Positions 26,396 to 35,680 of a stretch of 64,000 nt of DNA are shown here, piece by piece. The position numbers and the translations under genes are program-made. The notes under the pieces are model-generated. The model had not been told where the DNA came from. It ran no database searches and worked only from the letters and a program-made list of their open reading frames with translations. Positions within the stretch are counted from its first letter, which is position 1; each line of letters opens with the position of its first letter. Location of the stretch: NCBI RefSeq assembly GCF_003515705.1, contig NZ_QWEH01000001.1, positions 609,335 through 673,334 of the forward strand, written 5' to 3'. Source of the DNA: Oceanobacillus profundus (GTDB taxonomy: Bacteria > Bacillota > Bacilli > Bacillales > Amphibacillaceae).

Positions 26396-27832
26396 ATGTT
26401 CCGAATTAAATCTGAGCAAATGCCGTCGTTGCCTGAGGCTATCCTCGTAATCTCAGCTATCATCGCTATTATGAGTGTCAGTATTATCTATTTCGAAGCT
26501 CCTCCACATATACCTTTAACGATTTCATTGTTATTGTTAGTTATTTATGGAATCATTAAAAAGATCCCTTATGAAAAATTACAGGAAGGTTTTTCAGAAG
26601 GGGCTACATCTGGAATGGGGGCCGTTTTTCTTTTCTTTATGATTGGTATTTTAATAGCTGCATGGATTTATAGTGGAACTATTCCGACTTTAATTTATGC
26701 TGGATTCGAATTAGTGACACCACGTTTTTATTATGCCATTGTTTTAATCGTAACCTCTGTCGTTGGAATTTGTGTGGGGAGCTCTTTAACAACGGTGGCA
26801 ACAGTCGGATTAGCTTTTATTGGTATATCCCAGGCTCTTGATATTTCACTGGCAATCACAGCTGGAGCAATTGTATCTGGTGCATTTTTCGGTGATAAGA
26901 TGTCTCCGATTTCAGATACAACGAATATGGCTTCTAGTATTCTGAAGGTTGATTTGTTTGACCATATACGAAATATGATGTGGACAACAGTACCGGCATT
27001 CCTGATTGGACTGGTGATTTTCGGAATTATATCACCGAGTATTTCAACTGCAAATTTCAGTGAAATGGAGTTATATCAGCAAGGGCTTTTGGGGACAGGG
27101 CTGATTCACTGGTATAATGCGGTCATTCCACTTGCTGTCTTAGTTATTTTCTCTATCTTCAAGGCCCCAGCATTATTATCGCTTACAGCTGGTACAGTAA
27201 GTGCTATTCTTATATCATTTTTTCATGCTGTTCCTTCAATTGGTGGGTTACTGGGAATATTATATGGAGGTTATGTGTCAGAGACAGGTATTGAACAAAT
27301 CGATTCTTTACTGACACGGGGCGGAATGGAAAGTATGTTTTTTACGATTGCAATCATTTTGCTAGCATTAGGAATGGGAGGATTATTGTTTAAGTTAGGG
27401 ATTGTCCCAAGACTATTTGAAGCCGTGGAAAGAATTTTGCAATCTGCTAAGTCCGTAATCATTGGCTCTGCTCTTAATGCTATCGGAGTCAATGTGCTGG
27501 TAGGGGAACAATATTTATCTATTCTATTAACAACAGAAACGTTCCAGTCGCAATATCAAAAACTCGGTTTAGCAAATAAAAATCTATCAAGAGTGGCAGA
27601 GGATGCCGGTACGGTAGTTAACCCACTTGTTCCATGGAGTGTATGCGGTGTATTTATAGCAAGTGTTTTAGGTGTACCGACTTTATCGTATTTGCCATTT
27701 GCTTTCTTTTGCTTGTTATGCCCAATTCTGACGATTTTTTTTGGAATTACTGGGAAAACACTAACCTATACGGAAGCTGCTGCAGTAAATCCTGTTCAGC
27801 TTGAATCTGTTGAAAAGAGTAAGATGGGGTAA
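26396..27832 (+). CDS. nhaC: NhaC-family Na+/H+ antiporter
   Basis: A 478-residue membrane protein with about 12 segments. The NhaC signature is present in GDKMSPISDTTNMASS, with GAIVSGAFFGD before it, and NAIGVNVLVGEQY and DAGTVVNPLVPWS in the second half. Family members exchange protons for sodium, or a charged organic substrate with sodium and protons (MleN swaps malate and lactate). Being last in an amino-acid-oxidation operon, it might exchange a product acid. The ATG follows GAAGGAG. Confidence 0.85.
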   Translation: MFRIKSEQMPSLPEAILVISAIIAIMSVSIIYFEAPPHIPLTISLLLLVIYGIIKKIPYEKLQEGFSEGATSGMGAVFLFFMIGILIAAWIYSGTIPTLIYAGFELVTPRFYYAIVLIVTSVVGICVGSSLTTVATVGLAFIGISQALDISLAITAGAIVSGAFFGDKMSPISDTTNMASSILKVDLFDHIRNMMWTTVPAFLIGLVIFGIISPSISTANFSEMELYQQGLLGTGLIHWYNAVIPLAVLVIFSIFKAPALLSLTAGTVSAILISFFHAVPSIGGLLGILYGGYVSETGIEQIDSLLTRGGMESMFFTIAIILLALGMGGLLFKLGIVPRLFEAVERILQSAKSVIIGSALNAIGVNVLVGEQYLSILLTTETFQSQYQKLGLANKNLSRVAEDAGTVVNPLVPWSVCGVFIASVLGVPTLSYLPFAFFCLLCPILTIFFGITGKTLTYTEAAAVNPVQLESVEKSKMG

Positions 27833-27859
27833 TAGGTTTCAGGAAGATAATAAATAGAA

Positions 27860-27882
27860 GGGAGGAGCTGATGCTTCCTCCC
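27860..27882 (+). terminator. Hairpin after nhaC
   Basis: GGGAGGA and TCCTCCC form a strong stem 27 bases after the stop codon. There is no T run, so it may stabilise or pause rather than terminate. Confidence 0.4.
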
Positions 27883-28022
27883 ATCTCTGCAAAGTACGCA
27901 AAAAATGGCTGATTATTCAAAAAATATTGACTGTAGATTATTCCATGTTTATAATGAAACTCAACTTAATCTATACTGAGAAATATTATAAAATATAAGA
28001 TTAATTTATACATTTGCAGTTA

Positions 28023-28034
28023 ATTGTATACACT
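28023..28034 (+). promoter_or_regulatory. Putative GntR/FCD operator before the 28-kb regulator
   Basis: ATTGTATACACT is an almost perfect inverted repeat 29 bases before the regulator's start. The same core, TTGTATACAA, recurs at 29661 ahead of the CoA transferase gene, consistent with one regulator acting at both places. Confidence 0.5.
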
Positions 28035-28063
28035 AATTGAATTTTATGAAAAGGGTGAGGTAA

Positions 28064-28723
28064 TTGACATTCATACTAGATACATCCAAGACACTTCAAG
28101 TTCAAGTGTATGAATATATGCACGACAAAATTGTAAATGGAAAACTAGGACCTGGGACACGAGTTGTGGAGCAACAAATTGCAGAAGAAACAGGCGTAAG
28201 CAGGAGTCCCATACGTGAGGCAATAAAGCAATTAAAAAGTGAGGGGCTTGTAGCAAGTCATCCCCGGGGCGGAGTGAGAGTTTTCAGGCCTACGAGTGAT
28301 GATTTTAAATATTTATATGAGTGTCGTTTAAGTTTAGAGCCTCTGGCTGCATCACTTGCAGCTGAACGCAGCAATAATATACAGTTAACAGAAATAAATG
28401 AACTGCTTAGGAAAATGAAGGACATTATGGAAGCAGAAGATTTTGAGCATATGAAGAAGTTAAGTAGAAAATTCCATGATTTAATCTTGGAATGCAGTGA
28501 AAATCCTTTTCTCATCAAAATGATGAATCAGCTTCATTCCTTGATTCTATTCTACCGAAACATTATTCTTACAAAAACAAGCAGAATGGTAGAAGGCTTC
28601 TTTGAACATGAAGCAATCTGCTTAGATATTTTAAACAGAGATGCAAAATCTGCAGAGAAACATATGAGAGACCATATTCAAAAGGATTATAATTATTACC
28701 TGGAACAATATGGATACAACTAA
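28064..28723 (+). CDS. GntR-family regulator, FCD subfamily
   Basis: A 219-residue regulator with a winged HTH (QVYEYMHDKIVNGKLGPGTR, GVSRSPIREAIKQLKSEGLV) and an FCD domain containing ECRLSLEPLAASLAA and RKFHDLILECSEN. It starts with TTG after GGGTGAGG. The HMG-CoA lyase and CoA transferase genes that follow are probable targets, supported by the repeated TTGTATACA motif. Confidence 0.85.
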   Translation: MTFILDTSKTLQVQVYEYMHDKIVNGKLGPGTRVVEQQIAEETGVSRSPIREAIKQLKSEGLVASHPRGGVRVFRPTSDDFKYLYECRLSLEPLAASLAAERSNNIQLTEINELLRKMKDIMEAEDFEHMKKLSRKFHDLILECSENPFLIKMMNQLHSLILFYRNIILTKTSRMVEGFFEHEAICLDILNRDAKSAEKHMRDHIQKDYNYYLEQYGYN

Positions 28724-28783
28724 ATGAATTGGTAAATGATTCATTTACTTCATTATCATAAATCAAAAGGAGTGGATTTACAC

Positions 28784-29656
28784 GTGAATTTCCCTGAAAA
28801 AGTAAGCATTCGCGACGTTACGTTAAGAGACGGTCTTCAAAATGAATCCGTTTTCATAGAAGCGGAGAATAAGCTTGGTGGTTTAAATGAGATTATTGAT
28901 GCTGGATTTAGACGTATTGAAGTTACTTCCTTTGTCCATCCAAAGTGGGTGCCAGCCCTTAGCGATGCTGATGAGCTGGCGAAGAGACTTCCTAAAATTC
29001 CAGGTATTCAATATGATGCTTTGGTTCCAAATATAAAGGGTCTCGAACGCTTTTTGAAGACCAATATTGATACTGCGGTTTTCTTCCTTTCAGCCAGTAC
29101 GAAACATAATGAAGCCAATTTGAATCGGACGACAAATGAATCGCTGGTACATGTAAGTGATTTAATAAGCAAAACAAGAAGTCATAACCGAAAAACAATG
29201 GGGGCAGTTGCCACTGCTTTTGTTTGTCCATATGCAGGAGAGGTTCCTTATCAAGAAGTTGAACGAATCGTTACGACAATGGTTGAAAATGGCGTGGATG
29301 AAGTTGGTTTGGGAGACACTATAGGGAAAGCAACACCAAAAATGATATATGAATATTGCAGTCGTATTAAAGACAAGTATCCTGACCTGACATTAAGTCT
29401 GCATCTTCATGATACTTATGGGTATGCGCTCGCCAATATTATAGCAGGTATTCAATCAGGCGTTTATATCTATGATACAGCACAGGCAGGATTGGGCGGG
29501 TGTCCATATGCACCAGGAGCACCAGGGAATGTGCAGGCAAGTCAAGTAGTAAACTTTTTGGAAAGGCAGGGAATAGAGACTGGAATAGATATTGATAAGT
29601 TAAAAAATACGGATCAGATGTTTCAGGATATGGTAAAAAAGCAAACAAGTGTGTAA
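28784..29656 (+). CDS. mvaB: Hydroxymethylglutaryl-CoA lyase family enzyme
   Basis: A 290-residue TIM-barrel lyase of the DRE-TIM (HMGL-like) family. It shows RDVTLRDGLQNE with metal and catalytic residues, EVTSFVHPKWVPALSDADE, LHLHDTYG with metal-binding histidines, and the flexible GLGGCPYAPGAPGN loop with the catalytic Cys. The reaction is 3-hydroxy-3-methylglutaryl-CoA to acetoacetate and acetyl-CoA, or cleavage of a similar 3-hydroxyacyl-CoA. The GTG at 28784 is chosen for its AAAGGAGTGG signal; an ATG 48 bases upstream has none. Confidence 0.88.
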   Translation: MNFPEKVSIRDVTLRDGLQNESVFIEAENKLGGLNEIIDAGFRRIEVTSFVHPKWVPALSDADELAKRLPKIPGIQYDALVPNIKGLERFLKTNIDTAVFFLSASTKHNEANLNRTTNESLVHVSDLISKTRSHNRKTMGAVATAFVCPYAGEVPYQEVERIVTTMVENGVDEVGLGDTIGKATPKMIYEYCSRIKDKYPDLTLSLHLHDTYGYALANIIAGIQSGVYIYDTAQAGLGGCPYAPGAPGNVQASQVVNFLERQGIETGIDIDKLKNTDQMFQDMVKKQTSV

Positions 29657-29660
29657 TTAT

Positions 29661-29670
29661 TTGTATACAA
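29661..29670 (+). promoter_or_regulatory. Putative GntR/FCD operator before the CoA transferase gene
   Basis: TTGTATACAA is a perfect 10-bp palindrome just after the HMG-CoA lyase stop and 55 bases before the CoA transferase start. It shares its core with the site at 28023. Confidence 0.45.
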
Positions 29671-29724
29671 TATCTGAATATTAAGTATTCAATAAGTTTA
29701 TCGAGTTAAGAGAGGATGGGCATA

Positions 29725-30882
29725 ATGAAAAAACCACTAGAAGGAATTAAAGTATTAGAATTAGGAAACTTTGTAGCTGCTCCTTTTGTCGGAAAGATCT
29801 TTGGTGAATTTGGTGCTGAAGTAATAAAAGTAGAGGATCCAGGAAAAGGTGACTCTTTAAGAAACTGGCGAGTCATGCACCATGATACATCTGTATGGTG
29901 GTATGTGCATGCAAGAAATAAAAAATCCATTACGATTAACCTTCGTGAAGAAGCAGGACAGGAAATGATAAGGGAATTAGCAAAAGAGGTGGATGTGGTA
30001 ATTGAAAATTTCCGCCCTGGTACACTTGAAAGGTGGGGAATCGGTTATGAAGATTTAAAACAAGTAAATCCAAGCATTATTATGACTCGAATATCCGGTT
30101 ATGGTCAAACCGGTCCATATCGGGATAAAGTAGGATTTGGCAGTGTTGCAGAGTCAATGGGCGGCCTGCGTTATCTAACAGGTTTTCCTGATCGTCCACC
30201 AGTTCGTGTCGGTTTAGCTATTGGGGATTCTGTCGCTGCTTTATACGCAGCACTTGGTACACTGATGGCACTTAGAGTCCGAGATAATGTACCATCAAGA
30301 AAAGGTCAACACGTTGATGTTGCACTTACTGAATCTGTTTTTTCTCTATTAGAGGGTGTGCTTCCTGAATATGACCTAAAAGGGATCATTCGAGAGAGAA
30401 CTGGAGCTACGCTGGAAGGAATAGCACCATCGAATACGTATCTTTGTGGAGATGGGAAATATATCGTGATTGCAGCAAACAGTGACGGTATATTTAAACG
30501 TTTTGCGAATGCAATGGAACGTCCTGAACTTGCGGAAGATCCCGTGTACGCGAGTAATCAAGGCAGGGCAGAAAATGTTGATTATCTTGATAAGATTATA
30601 GAAGACTGGACAAAGCAGCATACTCAAAAAGAGGTACAGCAAATTCTTGATGAAGCCCGTGTACCAGTAGGACCAATTTATAGTATAGAAGACATCGTAA
30701 ATGATGAACAATACCAGGCACGAGACATGCTCCAAACAGTTGAATTGCCGGATGGGAAAAGTGTCAGAGTCCCGGGGGTTGTGCCAAAATTATCCGAAAC
30801 ACCTGGCGATATTGGAACTATTGGACCTGAATTAGGTGAAAATAATTCAGAATATCTACCGAAAATAAAAAGTAAGCAATAA
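29725..30882 (+). CDS. Class III CoA transferase (CaiB/BaiF family)
   Basis: A 385-residue CoA transferase. The conserved N-terminal GIKVLELGNFVAAPF, VIKVEDPGKGD, NKKSITINL with the following GQ.M..LAKEVDVVIENFRPG, and ISGYGQTGPY are all present; the catalytic Asp lies in IGDSVAALYAA. The start at 29725 follows AGAGAGG with spacing 9. Human SUGCT, of the same family, transfers CoA from succinyl-CoA to glutarate or 3-hydroxy-3-methylglutarate, so this enzyme may make the substrate for the neighbouring lyase. Confidence 0.88.
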   Translation: MKKPLEGIKVLELGNFVAAPFVGKIFGEFGAEVIKVEDPGKGDSLRNWRVMHHDTSVWWYVHARNKKSITINLREEAGQEMIRELAKEVDVVIENFRPGTLERWGIGYEDLKQVNPSIIMTRISGYGQTGPYRDKVGFGSVAESMGGLRYLTGFPDRPPVRVGLAIGDSVAALYAALGTLMALRVRDNVPSRKGQHVDVALTESVFSLLEGVLPEYDLKGIIRERTGATLEGIAPSNTYLCGDGKYIVIAANSDGIFKRFANAMERPELAEDPVYASNQGRAENVDYLDKIIEDWTKQHTQKEVQQILDEARVPVGPIYSIEDIVNDEQYQARDMLQTVELPDGKSVRVPGVVPKLSETPGDIGTIGPELGENNSEYLPKIKSKQ

Positions 30883-30941
30883 ACTTAAAAATTGCTATAA
30901 ACAAATTATATGGATATTATTTTAGCTTAAGTGACAATGGG

Positions 30942-30972
30942 AGTGGTGGATATCGTTAGGCAAACCACCACT
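30942..30972 (+). terminator. Probable terminator after the CoA transferase, in a 323-base gap
   Basis: AGTGGTGG and CCACCACT form an 8-bp stem followed, after 16 bases, by a short T run. The rest of 30883-31205 is AT-rich promoter sequence for the CitMHS gene with a cre site near its end. Confidence 0.45.
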
Positions 30973-31161
30973 TCATTCAATTGACTTTTTTAAGAGGGTA
31001 AATTATAAGTCTATTACATTTAATCTAACTCTATTTTTTGGAATAATCCCAAATATCTATATATGAATTCGTTAATCTATTGATAATGGATGATTGATCA
31101 CATGCTACTTGGATAATAACTTATTAATGAAAACAAAATAGTAATGAAGACTCTACTAAAT

Positions 31162-31175
31162 TGTAAACGATTTCA
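31162..31175 (+). promoter_or_regulatory. cre site (CcpA), perfect consensus match
   Basis: TGTAAACGATTTCA fits TGWAANCGNTNWCA at all positions and ends 30 bases before the CitMHS start codon. Carbon catabolite repression of citM by CcpA is known in B. subtilis. Confidence 0.7.
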
Positions 31176-31205
31176 ATGTTTTTTTATAAAGGGGGAAGGG
31201 CAATT

Positions 31206-32510
31206 ATGTTAGCTATTTTAGGTTTTCTGATGGTAATCACATTTTTGTATCTTATTATGTCAAAACGTGTGACACCTTTTACTGGTCTGATTATCGTACC
31301 GGTAATCTACGGGATTATTGGAGGCTTTGGTTTTCAACTGGGTCCCATGATGATGGATGGTGTTTTAAATACAGCACCAACAGCACTCCTGATCCTGTTT
31401 GCAATTCTATATTTCGGTATCATGATTGACACGGGATTGTTTGAGCCACTCACAAACAAAATTATAAAGATAGCAAAAGGTGATCCATTAAAAGTTATTG
31501 TAGGGACAGCTATATTAGCAGGTATAGTAGGCTTAGATGGTGATGGTTCCACTACGATTATTATAGTTGTGAGCGCTTTTCTTCCAATTTATATAAAACT
31601 GGGGATAAAACCTATTATTTTAGCATCTATAACGGTATTGCAAATTGGTATTACAACACTAGTTCCTTGGGGTGGCCCTGTCGGTCGGGTTGCAAGTGTT
31701 TTGAACTTAGATCCTACAAGTCTATTTAGGACAATGGTACCTGGGATGATTGTTAGCCTGATATATATTGTTTTGGTTGCATATATTATTGGCCGGAAAG
31801 AAAGGGCTCGACTCGGAATACACAATCCTTATTTGAACATGAACGATCAAACCGAAAGTATGATGTCTGCTGCTGTAGAAAATGTGGTAATAAAGCGTCC
31901 CGAACTAAGATGGCTAAATTTTATTCTAACTATTGTTATCATGGCAGCATTGCTTTTGGAATGGCTGCCACCAGTAGTGTTATTTATTCTTGGGACTGCT
32001 ATCGCATTATTAATAAACTATCCATCGATTATCGATCAACGCGAAAGAGTTCAAAAACATGCTCCCAATGCATTATCTGTTACGAGTATCATGCTTGCTG
32101 CCGGGGTTTTTGCCGGTATATTGAAAGAAACACAAATGTCCGCAGCTATGGCGCAGAGTTTAATCACTATAATCCCCGACGGAATTGGATCCTTTCTTCC
32201 AATTGTAATTGCCGTTCTTAGTATTCCCGGACTCTTTTTAATAGGCCCCGATGCTTTTTATTTTGGCATTATTCCTGTAATATCGGAAACTGCTTCCATA
32301 TATGGGGTTAGTGAAATGGAGATTGCTATTGCATCGTTATACGGAACCTCTTTTGGTTTTATTGGTCCGCTGGTTGGAGCAATGTACTTGTTAACAGAGA
32401 TGACAAAGGTTAATTTAGGGGATGTCCAAAAATATGCTGCTAAGTGGGCAATAGGTGTTTTTCTGATATATATTATTATAGGTGTAACATTAGGGCATAT
32501 TTTATTATAA
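31206..32510 (+). CDS. CitMHS-family organic acid:cation transporter
   Basis: A 434-residue membrane protein with about 12 segments of the citrate-Mg2+/Ca2+:H+ symporter family. Recognisable stretches are GLDGDGSTTIIIVV, TLVPWGGPVGRVASVL, MLAAGVFAGILKETQM, LIGPDAFYFGIIPV and FIGPLVGAMYLL. The ATG follows AAAGGGGGAAGGGCA. The neighbouring CoA transferase and lyase suggest the substrate may be a branched dicarboxylate or citrate-like acid. The cre site upstream implies repression by glucose. Confidence 0.87.
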   Translation: MLAILGFLMVITFLYLIMSKRVTPFTGLIIVPVIYGIIGGFGFQLGPMMMDGVLNTAPTALLILFAILYFGIMIDTGLFEPLTNKIIKIAKGDPLKVIVGTAILAGIVGLDGDGSTTIIIVVSAFLPIYIKLGIKPIILASITVLQIGITTLVPWGGPVGRVASVLNLDPTSLFRTMVPGMIVSLIYIVLVAYIIGRKERARLGIHNPYLNMNDQTESMMSAAVENVVIKRPELRWLNFILTIVIMAALLLEWLPPVVLFILGTAIALLINYPSIIDQRERVQKHAPNALSVTSIMLAAGVFAGILKETQMSAAMAQSLITIIPDGIGSFLPIVIAVLSIPGLFLIGPDAFYFGIIPVISETASIYGVSEMEIAIASLYGTSFGFIGPLVGAMYLLTEMTKVNLGDVQKYAAKWAIGVFLIYIIIGVTLGHILL

Positions 32511-32756
32511 GTTTATGCGAAGAATGGTGTGAAATAGGATACTCTGTTTCCTGAAAATTCTTAAATACTATTAAACAACTCTGTTTATTACAGTATTATT
32601 GAAAAAAGAAGAATGATAGTTTTTTCCTTTTTTATAAAGTATTTGAGTTTTGTAGCATTAAAATAAGCGTTAAAATCTACATTCCGGATTGAAGTCATTT
32701 GTTGTTCTTCGAGGTTTGATTATGGCCAAAGAGCCTCGACTGAGACATTTATTTAT

Positions 32757-32802
32757 GGTCAATTTCTTTATATTACTTCAAATCTGAAGGAATTGGCCTT
32801 TT
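32757..32802 (+). terminator. Hairpin between CitMHS and lysR genes
   Basis: GGTCAATTTCTT and AAGGAATTGGCC pair with few mismatches around a 16-base loop, followed on the plus strand by TTTTTTATT. It can end transcription from the left. Another inverted repeat, CGAGG/CCTCG, lies at about 32710-32740. Confidence 0.5.
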
Positions 32803-33693
32803 TTATTTTCCGATAGATTCCTCAAAGTATTCGATAAAGCGTTGCTTGCTTTTGGAAAGATAACGATCCTTTAGCCAAATGATTGCGGACTTGGAAATAA
32901 TCGTCTCGTCTTCAATGGCAAACCCTTTTATTCCAGCATTAAAATGTTTCTTGAGTATGGATGCTGGTAAAATCGAAGCTCCGACTTCCACATTGACCAA
33001 TTCGAGAATCATGTCCACATCTGGACAAACTGTCACGATATTGGGAGTAAGTCCTCGTTTTTCAAATTTATCCATAATCAGCTCATATTGACCAACACCA
33101 CTAATTCTTCTTAATAATAGTAAAGGTAAATTGGCAAGTTCGTTCATGGTAATGGTTTCGGATTCATAGGATTTTGCCCATTGCTCAGGCATAATAGCTA
33201 CATAGTTTTCTTCTGGCAGAAAGAGGCTTGAATAAGGTTCCATATCTAAAGGGAGCCGAACGATTGCCAAATCAATGTTTCGATTATTAAGCTGTTCTGC
33301 AAGAAGATAAGAGTCCCCTTCTCTTAATTCAAAGGTGACGTTTGGATATTTTTCACGAAAAGATTTTATTCTTTGCGGTACATGAGAAAAAAGTGTCTTT
33401 ACACAGCCAACAGTCAATTGTCCCTTTAGACCTTCCCCTGTTTCTTTCACCTCTATAAGCGCTTCATCAAAAAACTTAAAAAAATAATCTGCTTTCTTGT
33501 ATAAAACTTCCCCAGCTTCAGTAAGTTCCATTTTCTTGCCATTTCTTTCAAACAGCGGGACACCTATTTCACTTTCTAATGCTTTTAAACTTTGACTAAG
33601 AGGAGGCTGTGCCATATGAAGTATTTTAGCTGCCCGTGTAATTTGTCCCTCTGTTGCAATTGTATAGAAATAACGCAGTTGTCTCATATCCAT
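32803..33693 (-). CDS. LysR-family transcriptional regulator
   Basis: A 296-residue regulator. The N-terminal HTH is MRQLRYFYTIATEGQITRAAKILHMAQPPLSQSLKALE, split here by description into residues 3-40, and a LysR effector domain follows (LTVGCVKTLF, DLAIVRLPLD, NVEVGASILPAS). It is transcribed away from hpaB, and a large palindrome lies between them at 33829-33865. LysR proteins usually control the divergent gene, so it may activate the hpa cluster; the CitMHS gene behind it is the alternative target. Confidence 0.87.
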   Translation of the reverse strand: MDMRQLRYFYTIATEGQITRAAKILHMAQPPLSQSLKALESEIGVPLFERNGKKMELTEAGEVLYKKADYFFKFFDEALIEVKETGEGLKGQLTVGCVKTLFSHVPQRIKSFREKYPNVTFELREGDSYLLAEQLNNRNIDLAIVRLPLDMEPYSSLFLPEENYVAIMPEQWAKSYESETITMNELANLPLLLLRRISGVGQYELIMDKFEKRGLTPNIVTVCPDVDMILELVNVEVGASILPASILKKHFNAGIKGFAIEDETIISKSAIIWLKDRYLSKSKQRFIEYFEESIGK

Positions 33694-33828
33694 CTTTCTC
33701 CACCTCGATATCTCTTATGATAGTAAACCAAGTATGTATAAAGAAATAATAGTATCAAATAACGAAAAAGTCAAAAAATTAATTCATCTAATCCCAGATT
33801 CATCTTATAGCAAATTATATATAATAGT

Positions 33829-33865
33829 ATATCTAAAATGTATGATAATCATATATTTTAGATAT
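33829..33865. promoter_or_regulatory. 37-bp near-perfect palindrome between lysR and hpaB
   Basis: Two 18-base arms, beginning ATATCTAAAAT and ending ATTTTAGATAT, flank a single central A and differ at one base pair only. It is 136 bases from the lysR start and 213 from hpaB. The length and symmetry suggest an operator of a dimeric or tetrameric regulator. No T run follows, and it lies upstream of both genes, so a terminator is unlikely. Confidence 0.6.
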
Positions 33866-33992
33866 TTTTCATATATTTGATTCCATGTTACTATACAAAC
33901 AAGGTTGAATTATTGAAATATTTTAAAAGCATATGCAAGGTTTGATCTCTGACCACAACGATATGTAATCATTTTATTTTTTTAACACATTA

Positions 33993-34006
33993 TGAAAACG
34001 AATACA
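33993..34006 (+). promoter_or_regulatory. Candidate cre site (CcpA) before hpaB
   Basis: TGAAAACGAATACA matches the consensus at 13 of 14 positions (A for T at position 10) and lies 72 bases before the hpaB start. The same deviation occurs in the site at 1040. Confidence 0.5.
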
Positions 34007-34077
34007 TTTTGACGGTCTAGAAAACAACTTTGAAAAAATGGAAGAAAATCAGATCGAAATTAAAGGAGGATAAAGTA

Positions 34078-35583
34078 ATGCCAGCTAAAACAGGACAGCA
34101 GTACATTGACAATTTAAAGAAAGCAAATAACAACGTATATATCCATGGGGAGCGAGTAGAAGATGTGACAACACATCCAGCGTTTAAGGGTGCAGTCCAA
34201 TCCATGGCAAAATTGTATGATTTACAATATGAGAAACCTGAAAAAATGCTTTATACATCTCCAACAACCGGTGATAAAGTAGGGAAGACCTTTATGGCAC
34301 CAGAAACAATCGAAGACTTAATCGAACGTCGAGAAGCGATTATGGAGTGGCAGGGCATTACAAAAGGTTTAATGGGACGCTCTCCAGACTATTTAAATTC
34401 AGAAGTTATGACAATGGAAAAAGCATATGACTATTACGGCAAAGGAAATCCGCAATTTGCTGAGAACGCTAGAAAATATGCAGAATACGCTAGGGAAAAT
34501 GACATCAGTCTTACACATACATTGATCCACCCGCAAGTAAACCGTGCAAAAATTCAAGCGGAACAAAAAGATGCTAATGTTGCTTTACACGTAGTGGAGA
34601 AGAATGATGATGGAGTTATTGTTGACGGTATTCGGTTACTTGCAACACAAGCTGGTATCACAGATGAAATTTTTGTTTTCCCATCGACGGTAGTAAGAAC
34701 AGGAGCAAAAGATGATCCTTATTCACTTGCTTTTGCAATACCAAATAATACGCCGGGATTGAAATACCTTAGCCGAGAATCATTTGATTATGGTAAAAAT
34801 GGGTATGATCATCCAGTAGCCTCCCAGTTCGAAGAAGGGGATGCAATTGTTTCCTTTGATAACGTACTTGTTCCTTGGGATCGTATTTTCATTCTGGAAG
34901 ATTCCGAGATTTGTAATGGCGCATTTGCTGAAACAAATGCTGTTGTGCACATGTCCCATCAGGTTATTGCAAAAGATGTTGCAAAAGTGGAATTTCTGCT
35001 TGGTGTCGTGCTTAAGCTGATGGATTCAATCGGTATTGACGGATTCCAGCATGTAAAAGACAAAGGGACAGAAATCATGCTTACGCTGGAAAATATGAAG
35101 TCTCATCTGTACAGAGCTGAACACAATGCAAAAATTGATAGATGGGGCATGATGACACCAGACTTTGAAGCATTGAATGCTGCAAGAAACTGGTTCCCAC
35201 GCGTATATCCGCGTCTAGCAGAAATCTTAAGAATACTGGGTGCATCTGGATTAATGGGGATTCCGACGTATGATGATTTTGCTAGCGCGGAGCTTGGACC
35301 AATCTTAAACAGAGCAATGCAAGGTAAAAACGTGGAAGGTTTCGAACGTGTTCAATTATTCCGTCTTGCATGGGACATGACGATGAGTTCATTTGGAAGC
35401 CGTCAGACACATTATGAGTACTACTTCTTTGGAGACCCAGTAAAAATGGGTATGGCTTACTTTGACAATTATAATAAAGAACCATACAAAGAAATGGTCG
35501 ATGAGTTTTTAGAAAGCCAAAACATTAAGAAACCATCCATATTAACAAAATCAGGAACACAAACAGAAAGTGTTTTAAAATAA
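34078..35583 (+). CDS. hpaB: 4-hydroxyphenylacetate 3-monooxygenase, oxygenase component
   Basis: A 501-residue flavin-dependent oxygenase of the HpaB family. It uses FADH2 supplied by a reductase to hydroxylate 4-hydroxyphenylacetate to homoprotocatechuate. Visible landmarks are GQQYIDNLKKANNNVYIHGERVEDV split around residues 6-30, the GLMGRSPDYLN motif, FDNVLVPWDRIF and a C-terminal SSFGSRQTHYEYYFFGD. The ATG follows AAAGGAGGATAAAGTA; an ATG 48 bases upstream is unlikely. It opens the hpa gene set, followed by an FAD-synthetase-like gene and the reductase. Confidence 0.92.
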   Translation: MPAKTGQQYIDNLKKANNNVYIHGERVEDVTTHPAFKGAVQSMAKLYDLQYEKPEKMLYTSPTTGDKVGKTFMAPETIEDLIERREAIMEWQGITKGLMGRSPDYLNSEVMTMEKAYDYYGKGNPQFAENARKYAEYARENDISLTHTLIHPQVNRAKIQAEQKDANVALHVVEKNDDGVIVDGIRLLATQAGITDEIFVFPSTVVRTGAKDDPYSLAFAIPNNTPGLKYLSRESFDYGKNGYDHPVASQFEEGDAIVSFDNVLVPWDRIFILEDSEICNGAFAETNAVVHMSHQVIAKDVAKVEFLLGVVLKLMDSIGIDGFQHVKDKGTEIMLTLENMKSHLYRAEHNAKIDRWGMMTPDFEALNAARNWFPRVYPRLAEILRILGASGLMGIPTYDDFASAELGPILNRAMQGKNVEGFERVQLFRLAWDMTMSSFGSRQTHYEYYFFGDPVKMGMAYFDNYNKEPYKEMVDEFLESQNIKKPSILTKSGTQTESVLK

Positions 35584-35680
35584 AAGTATTTTAAACAAAA
35601 AATGTCATAGAAGTAATGAATGGAATTGAATAATATGAATGTAGGCTAGAAAACAATGCAGCAGGAAGGAGAATTCTGTA

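Noticed and set aside
28569..28766. Minus-strand frame opposite the end of the 28-kb GntR gene
   Set aside because: Antisense to coding sequence, without motif or start signal.
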